Positions 54,966 through 63,790 of a DNA stretch of 64,000 bases are shown piece after piece. A program made the position numbers and the translations under genes. Within the stretch, counting starts at the first letter, position 1; the number at the start of each line of letters is the position of its first letter. The DNA comes from Marinifilum caeruleilacunae (GTDB lineage Bacteria > Bacteroidota > Bacteroidia > Bacteroidales > Marinifilaceae), in NCBI RefSeq assembly GCF_013141825.1, contig NZ_RZNH01000020.1, forward strand, positions 27,493 to 91,492. The letters are read 5' to 3'. The notes below the pieces were generated by a model. It was not told the DNA's origin. It worked only from the letters and a program-made list of their open reading frames with translations, and searched no databases.

Positions 54966-56264
54966 TTAGAGTTGATATGATAATTTTATTGAAAGCGTTA
55001 CAATTCTTCTTTTCTCATCCACCTGGTACTCTTCTTTTTCATAGCCTGCACGAAGCAGGTAGGTCAGGCGCTTGTCAATCAACTGATCCTGGTAAGCCAA
55101 TCGCACTTTCCAGCTATCGTATTTATAGGTGTCAAAATTGGAAACATTGCCTCGAGCCTCATCTGGCGAAGTACCGGTTCCCAACTCCAGGCCTATGTAT
55201 TGTTTTGCATCTCTCAAATACCTTCGGGTAATTAAAAACACCGATCTTGAAACATCGCTATCCTTTGGCGTAAAGTATCCTCTCAGGGAAAACCAGTAAT
55301 TGCGATAATATTTTCCCACCGATCCGGTATAGATGTACACATTTTTATGTCCTGAACTCCCATCGAATCGTAAGAATCTCGCACCAGCCGACACTTCAAA
55401 TTTGGCAGGTAATTTTTGATAGAATTCCGCTCCTGCACGATGCTCCGGGAACAAATCATCAGCCGAATATCCATAATTCAGATACAAATAATTGGTTGCT
55501 GATACTCTTGGATAGGCATCAATTTCAAATTGTTTTGAAATTTCATTCGACCATAAGGCTTCTCCATCTTTTACCAAATCACCAAAATTCACTTTCCCGG
55601 TAAGGCTTCCCCATGAATTTCTTCTTTGCAATTGAACTGAAGTAACATGCCAGCGTCTAACGTAAGGCTCTTCGAAATGTTCAAAATCATGTTTCAGAAT
55701 CAGAGAATACTTTCTTTTAGCAGATTTATAGGCTTTAAAAAGTTTGATCCCTTCCTCGCTGCCCGGGTTAATTTCAAGAAGTTCGTTAATGGTTTGTAAT
55801 GATTTTGCCTCCAGTCCCTTCTCCTGCTGTATCTTAATTTTCTTTAGCAGGATATCCTCTTCTCTTGGGTAGAACGACTGACCATAATCGCAATAAAACA
55901 GAGCCTGCGACAGATCACCAGCCCATTTTTCCAAATCGATAATGGCAAGTATTGCATCTTTATTGTCGTAATCATTCTCCAAAACAAGTTGCAGTTCTTT
56001 TCTTCCTTTCTCATAAGATTTCTCCCAGGCATGGGTTCTCCCAATTAAAATTCGGGCATCATGATAATTGGGATCTTCTTCCAAAATTTTATAGCAAATT
56101 TTCCTGGCTTCTTCTTTTTCTCCATTAAATGCGAGTTGTTGAGCTTTTCTAAATTCAAGCGTCACTGGTCGCGACTGAAGCGAATCAATTTCCTGTGCAC
56201 TCAATAAATGTGAGCACAATAACAGCAGGCACAGGCTAATGGTTAGAGGTAAATATTTTGCCAT
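54966..56264 (-). CDS. TPR and YaiO-type outer-membrane beta-barrel protein
   Basis: 432 aa. Signal peptide (LPLTISLCLLLLCSHLLSAQ). Residues ~35-180 hold TPR-like helices (EFRKAQQLAFNGEKEEARKICYKILEEDPNYHDARILIGRTHAW, AKSLQTINELLEINPGSEEGIKLF). Residues ~190-432 alternate in strands (WHVTSVQLQRRNSWGSLTGKVNFG, ... SIKLSYQL) ending in an aromatic-Gln-Leu, the YaiO/UPF outer-membrane porin type. It is a natural candidate for the outer-membrane exit of the polymer made by the GT2, as AlgE/PgaA-like TPR-barrels are for other polymers. Confidence 0.85.
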   Translation of the reverse strand: MAKYLPLTISLCLLLLCSHLLSAQEIDSLQSRPVTLEFRKAQQLAFNGEKEEARKICYKILEEDPNYHDARILIGRTHAWEKSYEKGRKELQLVLENDYDNKDAILAIIDLEKWAGDLSQALFYCDYGQSFYPREEDILLKKIKIQQEKGLEAKSLQTINELLEINPGSEEGIKLFKAYKSAKRKYSLILKHDFEHFEEPYVRRWHVTSVQLQRRNSWGSLTGKVNFGDLVKDGEALWSNEISKQFEIDAYPRVSATNYLYLNYGYSADDLFPEHRAGAEFYQKLPAKFEVSAGARFLRFDGSSGHKNVYIYTGSVGKYYRNYWFSLRGYFTPKDSDVSRSVFLITRRYLRDAKQYIGLELGTGTSPDEARGNVSNFDTYKYDSWKVRLAYQDQLIDKRLTYLLRAGYEKEEYQVDEKRRIVTLSIKLSYQL

Positions 56265-56297
56265 ATTAATGTAAACTACAATTTGGTTTTTATCTGG

Positions 56298-57470
56298 TTA
56301 ATCCAGGTATTTTTTCTTTCTTTCTTGCTTCGCAGATATACTGTCCATAACAGTTTCCATAAAGGGTCGATAATATTTCCAGAAAAACATTTTTCTGTCT
56401 TTTACTTGGTTTGGACTGTAAAATGCACCACTAATGGTCTCAATTCCTCTGAAATACGATGAATAAATCCCCATTGGATTATCCGAAAAATCGCAGGCAA
56501 AATACAGGAATCGATAATCCTTATCGTGCTCGATAATCGCAGGGAATTGACTTGGCACTTTTAAGGAATCCATCAATTTTCTGCCATCGGCATTCACATC
56601 AATTTCGAAATTTGCCAGCACATGATTCCTTTCATCCGTACTGTTAATATCGAACCAATAAGGATAATACACTTTCTCAGGAACATTATATTCGAGTTGA
56701 GTACTCAGCTCCGATCTCAAAATTGGAAATTTATCATTCAGATGAGTTTTATCCTCAAGAATAATGATCCGTTCCCTGTTATCCACCAATACAATTCCTC
56801 CCTTTTTGAAATTGTACTTTTCTTTATAATTCTTTTCATACAAATCCGGAATCCATTTCGGAATCTCAGGATCCAAAACGGTATCCAATGTTGAGTAGTA
56901 TTTTCCGACCCAACCAGTCCATTTTACACCCAGCAATTCCTCGGTTTGTCTTCTAATTACCGAAGAAGTTGGAGATGCAAACAAATTAAATTCAGCAATA
57001 ATGGTTTTGCCTTTTCGCTTTAATTCCCTCAAAAGATTAAACTCATTGGCTTGCAATCCTCCATAAAACAAGGAAATTGTATCCTTGCCATAATCGGGAT
57101 GATCTTTCCAGTTGGAATTGTAAATGCCATAAGTATCAGCAAAAAACACTACATCCAGCGAATCTGCCAGTCTTTCACTGCTTCCTTCACCATAAATTTT
57201 CAGGTCCTTAATTACGTATTCTCCATCCTTATCGGGATGAAAACCAAGAAAATCTTCCGCAAAATCGTACTCCTCTCCCGTGCTCTTCACCCATTTGTTT
57301 TGGTTGGCAAGCCAGAAAAATGACAAATGCTCCGAAAAGTTCTTTTCCGGAGTGGTTTTATCGATTACGAGCAAATTGATGGGAATGTCTTTCTCCATCT
57401 TCCAGACAATCCATGAGATGACCGGAATAAGTAGAATCAGAAAAACAAATACCCTGACTAACTTCCACAT
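56298..57470 (-). CDS. Membrane-anchored periplasmic protein of unknown function, first gene of the exopolymer-like operon
   Basis: 390 aa, not recognised. One N-terminal TM (VRVFVFLILLIPVISWIVWKM) then a periplasmic domain. Segments such as LDVVFFADTYGIYNSNW, LLRELKRKGKTIIAEFNLFASPTS and RELKxKGK resemble the flavodoxin-like or GATase-like Rossmann folds seen in polymer-biosynthesis loci (for example the PelA N-terminal type), but no catalytic motif is clear. It starts the operon: 33 bp to the YaiO gene. It likely modifies or senses the polymer; the assignment is open. Confidence 0.7.
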   Translation of the reverse strand: MWKLVRVFVFLILLIPVISWIVWKMEKDIPINLLVIDKTTPEKNFSEHLSFFWLANQNKWVKSTGEEYDFAEDFLGFHPDKDGEYVIKDLKIYGEGSSERLADSLDVVFFADTYGIYNSNWKDHPDYGKDTISLFYGGLQANEFNLLRELKRKGKTIIAEFNLFASPTSSVIRRQTEELLGVKWTGWVGKYYSTLDTVLDPEIPKWIPDLYEKNYKEKYNFKKGGIVLVDNRERIIILEDKTHLNDKFPILRSELSTQLEYNVPEKVYYPYWFDINSTDERNHVLANFEIDVNADGRKLMDSLKVPSQFPAIIEHDKDYRFLYFACDFSDNPMGIYSSYFRGIETISGAFYSPNQVKDRKMFFWKYYRPFMETVMDSISAKQERKKKYLD

Positions 57471-57672
57471 TCGCGTTTTTTACTTTAAAATTACTTATTA
57501 TTCACCCTTATAACGGGAATGGCAACAAATAAGTTATACTTTTTTGATAAGTATTTTTAATTAATCCATATAATGCCTATTTTCCTATTTGATTAGATTG
57601 ACAGATTTTTTATAACTCTCAATTTTTTATATGAATATTACTTTTTGATTTATTAATTAAAATTAATCATCC

Positions 57673-58122
57673 ATGAAGAAGTTTTTAATTGTTTTTGTGA
57701 TTGCAGGTTTTATCTCTACAATTTCATTCGTAAATTGTAAGGCGAAAGAAGTGGAAAAACCAAAAGGTCAGACAGAAATGGAACAGGGCAAAAAACTCGC
57801 TGTAGTTTGGACAAGTGGCGACAAGGAAGTTGCTGAAAAAATGGTATTTATGTACACTTTTAATGCTAAAAAGTTTAATTGGTGGGATGAAATCAATTTT
57901 ATTATTTGGGGACCTTCCTCTAAACTTTTAAGCCAGGACAAAGACTTACAGGAGTACATTGCCAAAATGAAAGAAGTTGGAATTAAGGTTTATGCCTGTA
58001 AAGCTTGCGCTGATATGTATGGTGTTTCCGCAGATTTGGAAAAAATTGGAGCCGAAGTAAAATACATGGGAAAACCCTTAACAGAATACCTTCAGAGCGA
58101 TTATAAGGTAATTACATTTTAA
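57673..58122 (+). CDS. Exported DsrE-family protein
   Basis: 149 aa. Signal with VNC (Cys about residue 22), possibly a lipoprotein. The mature part is a DsrE/DsrF-like fold: KLAVVWTSGDKEVAEKMVFMYTFNAKKFNWWDEINFIIWGPSSKLLSQDKDLQEYI and the Cys-containing VYACKACADMYGVS. The DsrE family binds sulfur or persulfide; an exported member is uncommon. 12 bp upstream of the DUF2461 gene, so likely co-transcribed. Confidence 0.85.
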   Translation: MKKFLIVFVIAGFISTISFVNCKAKEVEKPKGQTEMEQGKKLAVVWTSGDKEVAEKMVFMYTFNAKKFNWWDEINFIIWGPSSKLLSQDKDLQEYIAKMKEVGIKVYACKACADMYGVSADLEKIGAEVKYMGKPLTEYLQSDYKVITF

Positions 58123-58134
58123 AAGAATAATTCA

Positions 58135-58797
58135 ATGCTTAATCAATCAATACTTGATTTCTTAACCGAACTGAGAGAGAATAACAATCGTGAGTGGTTT
58201 CATGCCAACAAGAAGAAATATAATGCTGCAAAAAAGGATTTTGAGCTCTTCGTTGAGTTAAGCATCGAGCAAATTAAGGCTTTCGATCCGGGCATATCAG
58301 GTGTGAATGCCAAAGATTGTTTGTTCAGGATTTTTAGAGATGTCCGCTTCTCGCAAGACAAGCGTCCGTACAAAACAAATTTTGGCGCTTTTTTAGCAAA
58401 AAATGGCAGAAAAAGTCGCTATGGCGGATATTACATACACATCGAACCCGACAATTGCTTTCTGGGTGGCGGTTGTTATATGCCTGAATCCAATGTTTTA
58501 AAAGCCATACGTACCGAAATTTTTCATCACCCTGAAGAATTCAAGGGCATAATCGAAAACCCTAAATTCAAGAAACATTTCCCAGAGATGTACGGCGATA
58601 AACTAAAAACTGCTCCACGAGGTTTTCCTAAAGATTTTGAGCACATCGATCTACTGAATTACAAACACTATGCAGTTGGTAAAATGATCTCAAATGAGAT
58701 TGTACAGTCGGATCAATTTGTGAGCGAAATTGATGAAAGTTTCAAAGCACTTTATCCATTGAATCGATTTTTAAACGAAATTGTTCAAGATTTATAA
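58135..58797 (+). CDS. DUF2461 domain protein
   Basis: 220 aa. TIGR02453/DUF2461 throughout: FLTELRENNNREWFHANKKKYNAAKKDFELFVE, CLFRIFRDVRFSQDKRPYKTNFGAFLAKNGRKSRYGGYYIHIEPDNCFLGGGCYMPE, and PEEFKGIIENPKFKKHFPEM. Function unknown in any organism that I know of. Second gene of the DsrE operon, followed by a terminator. Confidence 0.9.
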   Translation: MLNQSILDFLTELRENNNREWFHANKKKYNAAKKDFELFVELSIEQIKAFDPGISGVNAKDCLFRIFRDVRFSQDKRPYKTNFGAFLAKNGRKSRYGGYYIHIEPDNCFLGGGCYMPESNVLKAIRTEIFHHPEEFKGIIENPKFKKHFPEMYGDKLKTAPRGFPKDFEHIDLLNYKHYAVGKMISNEIVQSDQFVSEIDESFKALYPLNRFLNEIVQDL

Positions 58798-58810
58798 AAC
58801 AAAATAAAAA

Positions 58811-58846
58811 AAATGTCGTTTCAATAGCGAGACGACATTTTTTTTG
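58811..58846 (+). terminator. Rho-independent terminator
   Basis: Stem AAATGTCGT (58811-58819) / ACGACATTT (58832-58840) followed by a T-run, after the DUF2461 gene. Confidence 0.8.
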
Positions 58847-58936
58847 ATTTGGATTAACAAAGAATAACATCTTTTAAAACATTTCATTTTTTTGTTTCCA
58901 CGATCATTCCTTACTTCGCAGAGTAATACTTAATGA

Positions 58937-59539
58937 ATGTATCAAAGCAGTAAATACATAGCAAAAGTAGAAGAGTTTGTGAGTGAATTACTTTGTGATT
59001 TGCCGGATAACCTGTGCTATCACAATTTAAAGCATACAAAGGAAGTGGTCGAGGCATGTAAAACCATCGCTAAAAACTGCAAATTGTCTGCCTCTGATAC
59101 CGAAATTGTTATCATTGCCGCCTGGTTCCACGATTCGGGACATGCTATAACCTATTTTGGGCACGAGGAGGCGGGAACAAAAATTGCCACAGATTTTTTA
59201 CAGGAAATCAATTATCCAGGTTCAAAAATCAACAAAGTTGTGGATTGTATCCTGGCTACGCATTATCCTCCCAAACCCAAAAACGAACTGCAACGCATCC
59301 TGTGCGATGCCGATATGTATCACTTGAGTCTGGAAGATTACGAATCGCGTAGTTTTTCGCTTTTAAAGGAACTGGAAACCGTTACATCTACCGAGATTCC
59401 AAAGCAATATTGGTGCGATAAAAATGTAGAATTCCTGAAAGATCATTGCTACTTCACCAATTATGGTAAAAAGGTTTTACAGTTCCTGAAAGAAAAAAAC
59501 ATCAAAAAATACTTCACTTCTCATTGTAAAAATTGCTGA
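58937..59539 (+). CDS. HD-domain phosphohydrolase
   Basis: 200 aa. HD superfamily metal site: His in LCYHNLKHTKEVVEACK, HD in AAWFHDSGHAITYFGHEEAG, and Asp in ILCDADMYHLSL. The Cys-rich C-terminus (SHCKNC) is unusual and may bind metal. HD proteins cleave phosphate esters or cyclic dinucleotides; the target is not decidable. Single gene. Confidence 0.87.
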   Translation: MYQSSKYIAKVEEFVSELLCDLPDNLCYHNLKHTKEVVEACKTIAKNCKLSASDTEIVIIAAWFHDSGHAITYFGHEEAGTKIATDFLQEINYPGSKINKVVDCILATHYPPKPKNELQRILCDADMYHLSLEDYESRSFSLLKELETVTSTEIPKQYWCDKNVEFLKDHCYFTNYGKKVLQFLKEKNIKKYFTSHCKNC

Positions 59540-59636
59540 CCCCCTATTCATCAAGGTTTCAGAATGACTGGATAAATTAGGACAATTAATCTAAATTCAT
59601 TCTTAAAGCTTACTTTACTATATTATCCGCATTGTA

Positions 59637-59650
59637 AACTAAGCCTAAAT
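59637..59650 (+). repeat. Shared 14-bp leader motif, copy 1
   Basis: AACTAAGCCTAAAT lies just before the ATG of the first DUF3857 gene, and again at 61705-61718 before the second. Confidence 0.6.
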
Positions 59651-59654
59651 CTTA

Positions 59655-61634
59655 ATGAAAAACTTTACTATGATTAGAACATTCGCCCTGGCGATCACGA
59701 TTTTTTTCGTGAGTAACCTGGCTATTGCCCAGAAAGCCCCTATTAAATACGGCAAGGTTAGTATGGATGAACTATTAATGAAAACTTATGAGAAAGACAC
59801 CTCAGCCGTTGCAGTTTACCTGTGTGATTATGGTGTAAGCGAAATTCCGTTTATGACCACTACTTTCAGTTTCGATTACAAACACACCCGAATCATGAGA
59901 ATTAAAATCCTGAAAGATGAAGGTCTTGACTATGGTGATTTGGAATTCTCCTTTTACAAAGGCAGTTCAAATGTAGGTTCGGTTAAAGCCTGTACCTACA
60001 ACCTGGAAAATGGCAAAATTGTAAAAACAAAAATCAGTGCGAAAGACAGGATACTGGAAAAGTCTTCGGATGATGTTTATACCTACAAACTGGCATGCCC
60101 GAATGTGAAACCAGGCTCGGTTGTTGAGTTCATGTATTCCATTTCTTCGGATATTCCACCATATAAAATGGGTCCTTGGTATTTCCAAAAAAGTATTCCA
60201 ATTGTTTGGAGCGAGTTCAGGGTAAATGTACCTGAATATTTCCATTACAAAAAAAATGGAAAGGGTTACCTGACTTTTGATGTAAACGAACACACTTATG
60301 GCAACGGAAGTATTGCTCCACAGGAGCAATTTAGTATCGATAGATATCGCTTTGTGGTAAAAGATGCACCAGCATTTAAAAAAGAGCCATATACCACATC
60401 GAGCAAAAACTACATGTCGGCCGTAGAATTTGAACTTGCCGGCGTACAGGAGATCAGAGGTCCATATCACGATAGAATCGGTAGCTGGGAACAAATCAAT
60501 AAAGATTTGATGGAGAATCAATACTTTGGTGTTCAGCTAAAATCTGGTGGTTTCCTAAAAGATGTTGTAGCCGAAATCAGCGCCAAAGCAGAAACAGATG
60601 AAGAAAAAATTCTGGCTGCCTTTAACTATATCAAGGCAAATATGAAGTGGAACGATTACTATGGCAAGTATGTGACAACCAGTTTACGAGCTGCCTTTAA
60701 AGAGAAAAAAGGGAATGTTGCAGATATCAATCTCATGCTGGTTGTTTTACTGAATAAATTAGGTCTTAAGGCCGATCCGGTAATTCTTAGTACCCGAAGC
60801 AATGGTTTGTTAAGCTTGTTCTCGCCTAGCGAAAGAAAGTTTAACTATGTAATTGCCAGCTGTAAGCTAGGCGAAAACAGAATTTACCTGGATGCTACAG
60901 ATGCAAACTGTCCGTGTAATCTTTTGCCGGAGCGTTGTATCAACGATAAAGGTAGAGTTATCAGTAGTGCTGGTTCCTTTTTTGTAGACATCGAATCGAA
61001 AAGTGTTTCGAAATCGGCAACCATTGCAAAATTAAACTTGAGTGAAGATGGAATGGTTAGCGGAAATGTAGATCTATCGCTGAATGGATTTACTGCACTA
61101 CAGTTTAGAGATGCTATTCAAAATAAGAGCGAAGACGAACTTCTGGAAACCATGGATGAAGCTTATGAGCTGATTGATGTTGAAAGTGTAGAGCTTGAAA
61201 ACCTTAAAAATGTTGAAAAAAACGTGGTTTCAAAAATGGAAGTGGAACTGAGCGAAGAGGTAGAAAGTGTAAATGACCTGATTTACTTCAATCCTTTTGT
61301 TATCAACAAAATTGATGAAAATCCTTTCACACTGGAAGAGAGAAAATACCCAGTTGATTTTACCTATCCAATGGACAGAACATTTATGCTTGAACTTACT
61401 GTTCCTGAAGGATACACATTGGAAAGCAAACCGGCTCCGGCAAGAATTAACCTTCCTGAAAAATCAGGTCAGTTCATGTATTCAGTAAATCAGACTGGTA
61501 ACAAAATTATGGTAGTAAGCCGTTTTAAAATTAACAAACGCACCTTCTTTTTTGACGAATATGCCAACCTGAAAGAGTTCTACAATCTTGTTGTAGCAAA
61601 ACATGCTGAAATGCTTGTTCTGAAAAAAATCTAA
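59655..61634 (+). CDS. DUF3857 / transglutaminase-like protein lacking Cys and His
   Basis: 659 aa with signal peptide (TFALAITIFFVSNLAIAQ). DUF3857 at ~50-230 (FDYKHTRIMRIKILKDEGLDYGDLEFSFYKG, YKLACPNVKPGSVVEFMYSIS). Transglutaminase-like core at ~300-420, but where its neighbour has GDC-K it has GNVAD, so Val355 replaces the catalytic Cys; where the neighbour has NH it has NY398; the third acid is kept (LDATD413). It is therefore probably a non-catalytic member with binding or structural use. Paired with the next gene. Confidence 0.85.
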   Translation: MKNFTMIRTFALAITIFFVSNLAIAQKAPIKYGKVSMDELLMKTYEKDTSAVAVYLCDYGVSEIPFMTTTFSFDYKHTRIMRIKILKDEGLDYGDLEFSFYKGSSNVGSVKACTYNLENGKIVKTKISAKDRILEKSSDDVYTYKLACPNVKPGSVVEFMYSISSDIPPYKMGPWYFQKSIPIVWSEFRVNVPEYFHYKKNGKGYLTFDVNEHTYGNGSIAPQEQFSIDRYRFVVKDAPAFKKEPYTTSSKNYMSAVEFELAGVQEIRGPYHDRIGSWEQINKDLMENQYFGVQLKSGGFLKDVVAEISAKAETDEEKILAAFNYIKANMKWNDYYGKYVTTSLRAAFKEKKGNVADINLMLVVLLNKLGLKADPVILSTRSNGLLSLFSPSERKFNYVIASCKLGENRIYLDATDANCPCNLLPERCINDKGRVISSAGSFFVDIESKSVSKSATIAKLNLSEDGMVSGNVDLSLNGFTALQFRDAIQNKSEDELLETMDEAYELIDVESVELENLKNVEKNVVSKMEVELSEEVESVNDLIYFNPFVINKIDENPFTLEERKYPVDFTYPMDRTFMLELTVPEGYTLESKPAPARINLPEKSGQFMYSVNQTGNKIMVVSRFKINKRTFFFDEYANLKEFYNLVVAKHAEMLVLKKI

Positions 61635-61648
61635 TTAAATAATACTTC

Positions 61649-61690
61649 ATGATATCAATGCTTGGGCTTAGGCTTAAGCCTTGATATCAT
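61649..61690 (+). promoter_or_regulatory. Long hairpin between the two DUF3857 genes
   Basis: Perfect 10-bp stem ATGATATCAA (61649-61658) / TTGATATCAT (61681-61690) with an inner GGCTTAAGCC palindrome (61671-61680). GGCTTAG (61665-61671) can instead pair with CTAAGCC (61707-61713) in the next gene's leader, so two structures exclude each other. No T-run, so not a simple terminator. Confidence 0.55.
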
Positions 61691-61704
61691 TCAATTCATA
61701 GCCC

Positions 61705-61718
61705 AACTAAGCCTAAAT
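61705..61718 (+). repeat. Shared 14-bp leader motif, copy 2
   Basis: AACTAAGCCTAAAT repeated before the second DUF3857 gene, ATG at 61726; see copy at 59637-59650. Confidence 0.6.
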
Positions 61719-61725
61719 TTAAACT

Positions 61726-63636
61726 ATGAAACTACATTACTTTTATTTCCTGATTGCCGCCTTGTTGTTCTCAACAAACCTATCGGCAAAAAAAACACCC
61801 ATGTACCCGGTGAGCGATATCCCCGAAGAATTAAAAGAAGGTGCCAATGCGGTGATTCGTTTAGACAGAACCAATATCAAAATTAATTCGATTTACGATA
61901 TTGACTACAGGCACGAAACCGCCATTACAATTTTGAACGAATCTGGCGATTCTTATGCCGATGTGATGGTTGGATACAGCAAAACCATATCGCTTAGCAA
62001 CCTACAAATTGCTTTGTACGATGCACAAGGTGCATTGATTGAAAGGATAAAAAATCATGAAATTAATGATTACTCTGCCTCTGGTGAATCCATGTTTTCG
62101 GATGACAGGGTAAAACACTATGAACCCATTCAAAAGAATTATCCTTATACCATAGTGTATTCGTACACCCAGAAATTAAACGAATACACAACTATCGCTG
62201 GTTGGTATCCATATGCAGGCTCTAAATGTTCTGTGCAGAAAAGTTCGTATACCATTAGTTCGGCCAATCCTGAATTGTTCAAGTACAAAATGTACAATTC
62301 AGATCAAAAACCAATTATCCGTAAAGCAAGTGGAATCACTAACTATTCCTGGGAAGCCAATGATTTGAAAGCATACAAATATGAACCCTATGCATCTCCG
62401 TACTCATTAAGAGGTCCGTTTTTGCGTGTTGCTCCTACCACTTTCCAATATGATAAAATCAATGGAAGTACGGCATCGTGGAACGATTTGGCAAAATGGT
62501 TTTCAAAACTAAATGAAGGAAGAGATGTGCTGGATGAAAATACCATCGCCGAAGTTAAGAATATGGTAAAGGACTGCCCTACAGATTTCGAGAAAGTGAA
62601 AAAGCTGTATGAATACATGCAGAATAAAACCCGCTACGTGAGTATACAGGTAGGTCTGGGAAGTCAGCAGCCTTTCCCTGCACAGTATGTGCAAGATAAA
62701 TCGTATGGAGATTGTAAGGCACTATCGAACTACATGAAATCCATTTTAAAAATTGTTGAAATTCCTTCATACTATACCATTATTACTTCGGCAAATAAAC
62801 AAAGAGATCTTGACACAACCTTTGTTCGTAACTTTGGAAACCACATTGTACTGATGGTGCCAATGCAAAAAGATACGGTTTGGCTGGAGTGTACCAGCAA
62901 GTTTAGCCCCTGTGGTTTTCTGGGTTCAAGTACCGACGACAGAACAGTTCTTGCCATTAATGAAAATGGTGGGAAGCTTGTAAGAACATCGGTATATAAA
63001 ATGGAAGACAATACCCAGGAGAAAAGAGGTGAGATTATCGTAAAGGCAGATGGTACTGCCGAGGCACACATCACCGAAGTATGCAGAGGTCTTCAATATT
63101 CATACCTGGCCGGCATGTCGCACCTGAGTCCCGAAGACCAGAAGAAAAAGATTTACAGCGACCTGGAACTTCCAGACTTCAAAATTAAGAGTCATGCGGT
63201 ATCGAAAGAACTTACAAGGATACCAAGCTCAACTCTGGAACTTGATTTAGACATTAGAAATTATGCTTCCAAATCGGGAGACAGACTCTTCATTCCTCTG
63301 AACCTGATCAACAGGAGAAGCAATGTTCCCAAAAAAGTGAAAAATCGAGAAACAGACATTTATTACAAACGCGAATATTGCGATACCGACACCATCCATT
63401 TTAGCCTTCCTGAAGGTTATGAAATGGAAAGTATACCGGAAAAAAAGGTGATTGAATCAGATTTTGGAAGCTACACGAGCGAAGCAATAAAGGATGGCAA
63501 TAAAGTCACCTATATCCGCAAGATGGTCTACAAAAAATTCGAATACCCGGCAGAACGCTACGACGAGCTCAGAACCTACATCAAAGCAGTGGTAAGAGCT
63601 GACAAGGCGAAGTTGGTGTTGAAGAGAAAAGTCTAA
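61726..63636 (+). CDS. DUF3857 / transglutaminase-like protein with intact Cys
   Basis: 636 aa with signal peptide (YFYFLIAALLFSTNLSA). DUF3857 at ~45-240. Transglutaminase core with Cys330 in SYGDCKALSNYMKSIL, His373 in GNHIVLMV, and Glu388 (WLECTS) where Asp is usual, so a potentially active enzyme or peptidase. The C-terminal ~200 residues are beta-rich (LIPEGYEMESIPEKKVIESDFGSY-type, as in the first copy). Its last two codons begin an 8-bp tandem repeat. Confidence 0.88.
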   Translation: MKLHYFYFLIAALLFSTNLSAKKTPMYPVSDIPEELKEGANAVIRLDRTNIKINSIYDIDYRHETAITILNESGDSYADVMVGYSKTISLSNLQIALYDAQGALIERIKNHEINDYSASGESMFSDDRVKHYEPIQKNYPYTIVYSYTQKLNEYTTIAGWYPYAGSKCSVQKSSYTISSANPELFKYKMYNSDQKPIIRKASGITNYSWEANDLKAYKYEPYASPYSLRGPFLRVAPTTFQYDKINGSTASWNDLAKWFSKLNEGRDVLDENTIAEVKNMVKDCPTDFEKVKKLYEYMQNKTRYVSIQVGLGSQQPFPAQYVQDKSYGDCKALSNYMKSILKIVEIPSYYTIITSANKQRDLDTTFVRNFGNHIVLMVPMQKDTVWLECTSKFSPCGFLGSSTDDRTVLAINENGGKLVRTSVYKMEDNTQEKRGEIIVKADGTAEAHITEVCRGLQYSYLAGMSHLSPEDQKKKIYSDLELPDFKIKSHAVSKELTRIPSSTLELDLDIRNYASKSGDRLFIPLNLINRRSNVPKKVKNRETDIYYKREYCDTDTIHFSLPEGYEMESIPEKKVIESDFGSYTSEAIKDGNKVTYIRKMVYKKFEYPAERYDELRTYIKAVVRADKAKLVLKRKV

Positions 63637-63710
63637 AAGTCCAAAGGTCAAATAGTCTAAAAGTCCAAAGGTCGAATAGTCGAATAGTCGAAAAGTCTAT
63701 GGGTCCATTG
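63631..63710 (+). repeat. 8-bp tandem repeat, ten units
   Basis: GTCTAAAA, GTCCAAAG, GTCAAATA, GTCTAAAA, GTCCAAAG, GTCGAATA, GTCGAATA, GTCGAAAA, GTCTATGG, GTCCATTG follow each other without gap; the first three and next three also make a 24-bp duplicated unit. The array begins in the last codon and stop (GTC TAA) of the preceding gene. Confidence 0.8.
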
Positions 63711-63742
63711 GTTGTTGATAGGTGACTAAAAAATAGAATATT

Positions 63743-63790
63743 AAAAAAGCACAGTGCAAGTCGTAAGATTTTGCATTGTGCTTTTTTTTT
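63743..63790 (+). terminator. Rho-independent terminator
   Basis: Inverted repeat around GCACAGTGCAA (63749-63758 region) / TTGCATTGTGC (63771-63781), then a T-run, downstream of the DUF3857 gene and the tandem repeat. Confidence 0.75.
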
